Assembly: GCA_002783265.1 (NCBI GenBank)
Contig: PFFG01000006.1
Span: 1 to 64,000, forward strand
From: Candidatus Gracilibacteria bacterium CG17_big_fil_post_rev_8_21_14_2_50_48_13
GTDB lineage: Bacteria > Patescibacteriota > Gracilibacteria > 1-14-2-50-48-13
Direction: 5' to 3'
DNA length: 64,000 bases
Below the pieces are notes generated by a model, which worked only from the letters and a program-made list of their open reading frames with translations, ran no database searches and had not been told where the DNA came from. The position numbers and the translations under genes are program-made. Position 1 is the stretch's first letter; each line of letters begins with the position of its first letter. This document shows, piece after piece, positions 58,822 through 64,000 of this stretch.

Positions 58822-59604
58822 ATGGCTGCAAATATAAACCCAGTAAACGAGTTTCAGAATCAACCCCTTCCGCAAAATCAGGAAGGGGAAGTTTTGAAAA
58901 GTGGCAGACAAGCAGCGGAGCAGCAGTTGTATTCGAATATCTCAACGCAGGAAGAGTTTTTTTCTGCCGCAAAACTGGTACTTGAACAGCCTGCACCATC
59001 TTCTGCAGACAAGCTACGGCAGTTTGAGGAGTTTATGGGTCAGATCCCAAAAAAGTTTTTAGAATCAATGAAGAGTGAAACAGTACAAGCATTTACAAAA
59101 CTCGTATTGGAAATAATGAAGCCAAGTACTCTCGATAAAGAAGCAACTCAAACGATAAATTTTCTTCAAAATCCAGAGCTCAGTAAGGACTCAGCACTCC
59201 CCGCTCCTGTTCAAGAGCAAATAGTGCAAAAAGTCGGCAAGCTGAAAAAAACCATTCAGAAAGGACTGAGCCAAATCAACGAAGACTCACAGCTTGTGAC
59301 GAGAATTATGGAGAATCCCGCACAAGCATTCAAAAGCTGGATACCTAGTCCTGAAAATACTCTCAATGGATTAACCGTACAAAGCAAACAGAAGGATCTT
59401 CGAACCTTCTTTTCAACCATTGTGCGTCAGGCCCTTATCACGGGAGAAGAATCTTCTAAACTTCGACAAACCCTTCGCATTGCACCAAGGGAGGTAGAAA
59501 ACATGTATCTCAACGTTGATAATGAAGAAGCAGAAAAACTTCTCCGTGAGTTTCATAAATTAGCGACACTGACAAAAGATACCCTTCCCGCGCTGAACGC
59601 CTAA
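58822..59604 (+). CDS. hypothetical helical protein, 260 aa
   Basis: Soluble, mostly helical, Gln/Glu/Lys rich, with no signal or membrane segment. Segments: NPVNEFQNQPLPQNQEGEVL (disordered start), LRQFEEFMGQIPKKFLESM, EEAEKLLREFHKLATLTKD. Not recognised. It follows the prepilin by 21 bases and is probably in the same transcript, so it may be a cytosolic pilus-related factor; inference from position. Confidence 0.6.
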   Translation: MAANINPVNEFQNQPLPQNQEGEVLKSGRQAAEQQLYSNISTQEEFFSAAKLVLEQPAPSSADKLRQFEEFMGQIPKKFLESMKSETVQAFTKLVLEIMKPSTLDKEATQTINFLQNPELSKDSALPAPVQEQIVQKVGKLKKTIQKGLSQINEDSQLVTRIMENPAQAFKSWIPSPENTLNGLTVQSKQKDLRTFFSTIVRQALITGEESSKLRQTLRIAPREVENMYLNVDNEEAEKLLREFHKLATLTKDTLPALNA

Positions 59605-59612
59605 AGCAACTC

Positions 59613-59640
59613 TTGCATAATTCCCCTCGCACCGTAAGAT
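59613..59640 (+). promoter_or_regulatory. promoter for ychF
   Basis: TTGCAT (59613-59618), 16 bp, TAAGAT (59635-59640). Supports the ATG at 59672 over that at 59639. Confidence 0.55.
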
Positions 59641-59671
59641 GCAGCGCGTATGCATCGTATTTTTTGTTGTT

Positions 59672-60766
59672 ATGTCATTGCAAATCGGAATTGTCGGGCT
59701 CCCCAATGTGGGTAAATCAACCTTGTTTAATGCAATGACCGCCTCACGAGGCGCACAAGCGGCAAACTACCCATTTTGTACCATTGAACCTAATGTGGGC
59801 ATTGTTGAGGTGCAGGATCCACGGTTGGCGAAATTGAAAGATGCCGTGAACGGTGAAAAAGTGGTTCCCGCTACGGTCGAATTTGTGGATATTGCAGGCC
59901 TGGTGAAAGGCGCTGCCGCCGGAGAAGGACTTGGTAACAAGTTTCTGTCTCATATACGCAATTGTGAGGCAGTTTTGCAAGTCGTACGCATTTTTGATGA
60001 TAGCAATGTCATCCATGTAGAAAATTCCATCCAGCCAAAACGAGATATTGAAATTATCAATGCAGAGTTGATTCTTGCGGATTTAGAAACCGTGCAGAAA
60101 GGCATTCATGGAGTGGAAAAGAAAGCGCGTTCTGGCGATAAGGAGGCCGCTGCTTCCCTTGCAGCCTTAAAGCATATTGAAACGGTTCTCCTTGAAGGCA
60201 AACTCGCTATTTCCGCAGAGATGAGCCTCGATGATCGGCTTGCCCTCGAACCCTTCCACCTACTGACTAATAAACCTTTTATTTACGCGGCCAACGTCAG
60301 CGAGGATCAGTTGTCTACATTGTCCTTAGACAGCATTCGAGAGCAACTTGGTATCGATTCTTCCTTCGAAATTCTCCCTGTCTCCGCAAAACTGGAAGAG
60401 GAGCTTCTTGACTTGGAATCGGAAGAAAAAAAGGCATTTTTATCAGAACTTGGCGTGCAGGATTCCGGCCTAGATCGCCTTATCTCCACTGCTTTTCGTA
60501 CACTTGGCCTCATGTACTATTTTACCGCTGGTGAAAAAGAGGTTCGTGCATGGACCATTCATGAAGGCTGGACAGCGCCTGAAGCTGCCGGTGTTATTCA
60601 CACAGACTTTGAGCGTGGATTTATCAAAGCTGATGTGGTGAGTTGGGCAGACCTTGTAGAACATCAGGGGTGGTCAAAGGCACGGGAGGCAGGCAAAGTA
60701 CGCATGGAAGGCAAAGATTATATCGTCAAGGATGGTGATGTTATGCTCTTTAAATTCAACGTGTAG
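59672..60766 (+). CDS. ychF: redox-regulated ATPase YchF, 364 aa
   Basis: OBG-family member preferring ATP. IGIVGLPNVGKSTLFNAMT (P-loop), NYPFCTIEPNVGIV (switch I), FVDIAGLVKGAAAGEGLGNKFL (G3), and the non-canonical G4 where YAANVSED replaces NKxD. Coiled-coil region (about 128-200), then C-terminal TGS-type domain: YYFTAGEKEVRAWTIHEGWTAPEAAGVIHTDFERGFIKADV. Universal, linked to ribosome and stress. Normal length. Confidence 0.96.
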   Translation: MSLQIGIVGLPNVGKSTLFNAMTASRGAQAANYPFCTIEPNVGIVEVQDPRLAKLKDAVNGEKVVPATVEFVDIAGLVKGAAAGEGLGNKFLSHIRNCEAVLQVVRIFDDSNVIHVENSIQPKRDIEIINAELILADLETVQKGIHGVEKKARSGDKEAAASLAALKHIETVLLEGKLAISAEMSLDDRLALEPFHLLTNKPFIYAANVSEDQLSTLSLDSIREQLGIDSSFEILPVSAKLEEELLDLESEEKKAFLSELGVQDSGLDRLISTAFRTLGLMYYFTAGEKEVRAWTIHEGWTAPEAAGVIHTDFERGFIKADVVSWADLVEHQGWSKAREAGKVRMEGKDYIVKDGDVMLFKFNV

Positions 60767-60771
60767 TCTTT

Positions 60772-63507
60772 ATGACAAGCCTCGGCAGCAAAAGAGAAGA
60801 TTTGGCTAAGCGCATGCTCTTCCCGCGAACGAAGGCTGGTATTCTTGATAATGGTACAACCTGGTTTCTGCAAAAAAACTCTCGGCCGGAGAATAAAATT
60901 CTTGTCTGTCTGATGGTAAAAACAGGGAGCGCGCATGAGGTCTCTGGACAATACGGTATAGCACACTTTATTGAGCACATGGTGTTCAATGGGACAGCGA
61001 GTTTTGAAGGAGAAGCACTCATTGAAGAACTGCAGCGTCTCGGTGTTGGCTTTGGTCATGATCTGAATGCCTATACATCGCTTGATCATACGGTCTATCA
61101 CCTCGAAATCGAAAAATCACCGGAGAATTTGAGGAAAGCTCTCGCCTTACTTTCTGAGTTTGCCAGTAGTGCCCGACTGGAAAAAGCACACATTGAGAAA
61201 GAACGACCAATTATTTTGGAAGAAAAGCGACTGCGGAGCGGACGTGGAGAACAATATATTTCTCTCCTGCTCGAACGACTCTTTGAGAATAGTCCCTTTG
61301 CACGACTTGTTATTGGTAAAACCGAAGACATTCAAAACGTGCAAAAAGAAGATTTTGATGCATTCTATCGCACGTGGTACCAACCAGATAACTTTGCCGT
61401 AGCGGTAATAGGTGATGTGGACACAAAGAAGGCACTGATCGATATTGAAGAGTGTTTTGGCCCTATACCCGCCCCGACGGAACCGACCATTGAAGCTATT
61501 GCACCAAGCAAATTCCGCCCCAAGGCTTCTTTAGATATTTTTTCTCACGAAGAAACCTCCACCAGCAGCTTTCAAATCTTTACGGTGCTGCGCGGACTTC
61601 GCGGGAAAGTTGACAAGGACGATCATGAAGACTGGATGCGGTACATTCTTTGTGAGGCACTTTCAGAACGTCTGCAGGCGTATATTTCAGAAAACGAGAC
61701 CAATATCAATAGCGCTCAGGCTGAGTATAATGGTGAATACACAAGATTTCATGACCTCGTTGTTGTAGGCTGTCACTTTGCTCCTGAATATTTCGCTGAA
61801 GGTGCAACCCTAGTGGCTCGTGAAGTGGAACGACTACGGCGCTTTGGCCCCACCACAAAAGAAGTTGCCCGTATTTGCAAAAATCTGCGTGCGCGCCTCG
61901 AAGAAAAAATTCACGAAATGGATAATACGCCGCACTGGAGTTTTTGCCAGCGCATCATGTCCAGTTTTCTCTTAGACGACTCCCTCGAAGAACCCGAGCG
62001 CGATCTTGAACTTCTTGCGGAGTACGAAAAGAATACGCGTAGCGATGCATTTATACAGTTGGCGGAGGAAATTTTTCATCCATCACATCTCGTTATTATT
62101 GCGGAGCTCCCGGAAAATCACAATACACTAAAGACACGGGAAATTCTTGAACAGTGCCTTGGAAAGAGCCATGACGATCTTCTACCCCTTGAAGAACAAG
62201 GAGCAAGTTTCGATCTTTCTCGTTTCACAGGGGCACCATTACAAACGTTAAAGGTTTTACCTGCCCCTTTGGAACTTAGTCAGAGCACCCTTCCTTGTGG
62301 CGCACCCGTTTATACCAAATCGACAACATTTCAAAAGGGTCGGATTCATGTGCGCATGGTTTTTGAAGCAGGAAATATCTATTTACCCAAGGGGCTCCAA
62401 GGTCTACCCGATGCCCTGATACGCTTTTTGATTGAAGGAGGTAGCAATGGAATGAGCTTCATCGATATCAGTAAAATGCTGCAGGAAAGAAATCTTTCTA
62501 TTTCCTTAGAAATGGAGGGACCAAGCAGTCTTGTGCTTTATGGTACAAGCCGAACGGAGCAGGCAGAGGAGCTTTTTGCACTGATGCACGACGTTATCTT
62601 TCTTCCCGTATGGAAAGCATCGGCTTGGCCTCGCGTGCAGCGTTTTATGCAACTCGGTATTCAAGAGGAGCGAGCAAACCCACAGGTACAGTTCTGGCAG
62701 GAGCACAACCAGAGGTTACTGAGTCACCATCCCTCCAGTTATCTTCTTGAAGAGGACGCTCTCGCAACCTGGACACCGGAAATGATACAAGAATACTATA
62801 ACAAAACCGTACATGGTCAGAACATGTATGTCGTTATTGTCTCTAGCCTGTCTGTAGACAAGCAATTGGCTCTTGCAGGACGTTTCTTTTCTCACATCCC
62901 CCTTGGCACGAAACCTTCCTATGATGCCCTTAAGACGGAGCTTTCCTTCCCAAGCTCCGCACCACGGACGGAGCTTGCACTTGCGAATGAACCTAAAGCG
63001 TCGATTCGTCTAAGTTTTCCTGGCGTACATTACCTGCATCCAGAAAAACATCTCTACGCCCTTGCAGGTGAAATTCTCACGGACCGACTGCGCAAAGCCA
63101 TTCGGGAGGATATGGGAAATACCTACAGTATCGGTGCTCATCACAGCGCTTATCGATGTCTCAAAGGCGGAGATTTTACCATACGGGTTTCCACCAGCCC
63201 TGAAGAACTGCGCGCCGTCGAAGCGCGCATTCGGGCAGAAGTCGATCGGTTCAGAAAGGGGGTCACAGCAGATGAATTAGAACGTGCCCTGGCACCTATA
63301 CGAACAGAGTTCGAAGCGGATCTAAAAGAAAATTCTTTTTGGCTGTCCATTCTCATTGACCCTTGGAACCGCGTGCCGCCGACCTATAGCTTTGACGAAT
63401 ATGCACGCCTGCAAAAAGCGACCATAGAAGATATGAATCGCTTTCTGCAAACACGGTTTGATACGTCCAAAGAAGTGGTCACCGTCCTCCTCCCGAAAAA
63501 GACCTAG
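60772..63507 (+). CDS. M16 family zinc peptidase, two-domain, 911 aa
   Basis: Inverzincin of the M16 (pitrilysin/insulinase) family. First half has HFIEHMVFNGTASFEGEAL (HxxEH near 64) with the downstream Glu expected near 140 in LEKAHIEKERPIILEEKRLR. The second half is a catalytically dead homologous unit including PSYDALKTE, RLSFPGVHYLHPEKHLYALAGEIL and RKAIREDMGNTYSIGAHHS. No signal peptide, so probably cytosolic. Degrades peptides within a closed chamber. Follows ychF by five bases. Convergent stop overlaps metG by four bases (CTAG). Confidence 0.92.
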   Translation: MTSLGSKREDLAKRMLFPRTKAGILDNGTTWFLQKNSRPENKILVCLMVKTGSAHEVSGQYGIAHFIEHMVFNGTASFEGEALIEELQRLGVGFGHDLNAYTSLDHTVYHLEIEKSPENLRKALALLSEFASSARLEKAHIEKERPIILEEKRLRSGRGEQYISLLLERLFENSPFARLVIGKTEDIQNVQKEDFDAFYRTWYQPDNFAVAVIGDVDTKKALIDIEECFGPIPAPTEPTIEAIAPSKFRPKASLDIFSHEETSTSSFQIFTVLRGLRGKVDKDDHEDWMRYILCEALSERLQAYISENETNINSAQAEYNGEYTRFHDLVVVGCHFAPEYFAEGATLVAREVERLRRFGPTTKEVARICKNLRARLEEKIHEMDNTPHWSFCQRIMSSFLLDDSLEEPERDLELLAEYEKNTRSDAFIQLAEEIFHPSHLVIIAELPENHNTLKTREILEQCLGKSHDDLLPLEEQGASFDLSRFTGAPLQTLKVLPAPLELSQSTLPCGAPVYTKSTTFQKGRIHVRMVFEAGNIYLPKGLQGLPDALIRFLIEGGSNGMSFIDISKMLQERNLSISLEMEGPSSLVLYGTSRTEQAEELFALMHDVIFLPVWKASAWPRVQRFMQLGIQEERANPQVQFWQEHNQRLLSHHPSSYLLEEDALATWTPEMIQEYYNKTVHGQNMYVVIVSSLSVDKQLALAGRFFSHIPLGTKPSYDALKTELSFPSSAPRTELALANEPKASIRLSFPGVHYLHPEKHLYALAGEILTDRLRKAIREDMGNTYSIGAHHSAYRCLKGGDFTIRVSTSPEELRAVEARIRAEVDRFRKGVTADELERALAPIRTEFEADLKENSFWLSILIDPWNRVPPTYSFDEYARLQKATIEDMNRFLQTRFDTSKEVVTVLLPKKT

Positions 63508-64000
63508 CCAAGTTTTTCCTTTTCCATTGCCACCATGGAGTCCTCAAACTTGGTCACATAAGGCAATATCTCGGAAGGTAGGGTCCATGAAGGCACGCTC
63601 CCCTTTGGCTGCCATGTCTTTTGATCCTCCTCCAAGGAATTGGTATAGCCCAAATCCTTATGGAGTTTTTCTGCGAGATCAGGCGTCACAGGAGCAAGAA
63701 GAACACGGAGCGCATCGAGTATGGCCACCGCATTCCCTACCACTTGCTTTGCCGCAGCTTCGTCGGTTTTTACGAGTTTCCAGAACTCATAGGAGGTGAG
63801 GTATTCATTACCAAATTCCGCAAGACTGCAGATTTCCAGCACCGCTTCTCGAACCTTCCCACTGCTATAGGCTTGCTTTGTTTTTTCAAAGGCCTCCTCA
63901 ATGCGGTCGAGAACTTCTTGCTCGAGATTGATTGCAGTTTCCACAAGAAATTCTGTTCCAAAATTCTTGAGAGAAAAAGTCATGACGCGATACATGAGAT
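63504..64000 (-). CDS. metG: probable methionyl-tRNA synthetase, C-terminal anticodon-binding part (5' end beyond window)
   Basis: The open frame continues off the right edge. The visible 165 residues are helical and match the anticodon-binding domain of class I synthetases of the MetRS type: ALEICSLAEFGNEYLTSYEFWKLVKTDE-like helix, then VAILDALRVLLAPVTPDLAEKLHKDLGY. No C-terminal tRNA-binding (OB) domain follows. The catalytic part lies outside, so metG rather than another synthetase is likely but not certain. Confidence 0.72.
   Translation of the reverse strand, partial: LMYRVMTFSLKNFGTEFLVETAINLEQEVLDRIEEAFEKTKQAYSSGKVREAVLEICSLAEFGNEYLTSYEFWKLVKTDEAAAKQVVGNAVAILDALRVLLAPVTPDLAEKLHKDLGYTNSLEEDQKTWQPKGSVPSWTLPSEILPYVTKFEDSMVAMEKEKLG

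Noticed and set aside
1-64000. TGA recoded to glycine (Gracilibacteria/Absconditabacteria code)
   Set aside because: Many recognisable proteins end properly at TGA at family-typical length and none needs TGA read-through.
1-64000. CRISPR array, prophage or plasmid origin
   Set aside because: No regularly spaced repeats, cas genes, phage structural genes or replication initiator seen.

Overview
The window looks like a chromosomal segment of a Patescibacteria (Candidate Phyla Radiation) bacterium, though I cannot place it to class from sequence alone. The evidence is a PrgI plus TraC-like pair, short type IV pilus genes, N-terminal-anchor proteins of unknown family, Asn/Thr-rich surface linkers, near absence of Shine-Dalgarno sites, very tight gene packing and TGA used as a normal stop (so not the TGA-recoding Gracilibacteria/Absconditabacteria). 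Clear promoters mostly have the form TTGnnn - 16 bp - TAnnnT.

Layout. 0-7.4 kb is accessory: small enzymes and regulators (two Nudix proteins, TspO, MarR, GIY-YIG, DUF1801, PhnB-like, SET-domain, YdeI-like, VOC) and several unknowns. 7.4-9.4 kb holds an SLH-anchored M60-like metalloprotease, followed by a gene-poor stretch ending in tRNA-Ser(UGA). 10.3-14 kb carries a winged-helix protein, rplS-csaB, and rnc/nusB/rpmF. 14-19.9 kb has an ABC exporter, an AbrB/RelE toxin-antitoxin pair, rplJ-rplL behind an L10 leader, rplU, and PrgI/TraC-like genes. 19.9-23.4 kb is secE-nusG-rplK-rplA interrupted by two unknown membrane-associated genes. 23.5-32.4 kb has tRNA-Leu and tRNA-Thr, then two P-type ATPases bracketing an island of a zinc-site small protein and a DUF2339 membrane protein. 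That island is flanked by two related, promoter-and-terminator-equipped non-coding RNA genes.

32.4-42.6 kb encodes an ABC-F protein, an EEP-family hydrolase, an FtsA-like protein, gltX, a 1255-residue double-GGDEF protein and a zinc-ribbon protein. 42.6-46.1 kb is a surface operon with a cohesin-domain protein next to a dockerin-like protein and a small anchored protein. 46.2-54.9 kb has a membrane-anchored coiled-coil protein, ftsK, truB, a YtxH-like protein, a SecD with inserted parvulin domains, a FemAB-like transferase and RNase HI. 54.9-58.8 kb is a type IV pilus-type cluster (two anchored proteins, PilB-like ATPase, prepilin). 58.8-64 kb has an unknown helical protein, ychF, a double M16 peptidase and the C-terminal part of a probable metG running off the right edge.

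Functionally, SLH protein, CsaB, FemAB-like, cohesin/dockerin, SecE/SecD and the pilus genes together point to an elaborate Gram-positive-like cell surface. The most novel-looking elements are the twin structured RNAs with the island between them, the operator shared by the two P-type ATPases, the cohesin/dockerin pair and the SecD-parvulin fusion.
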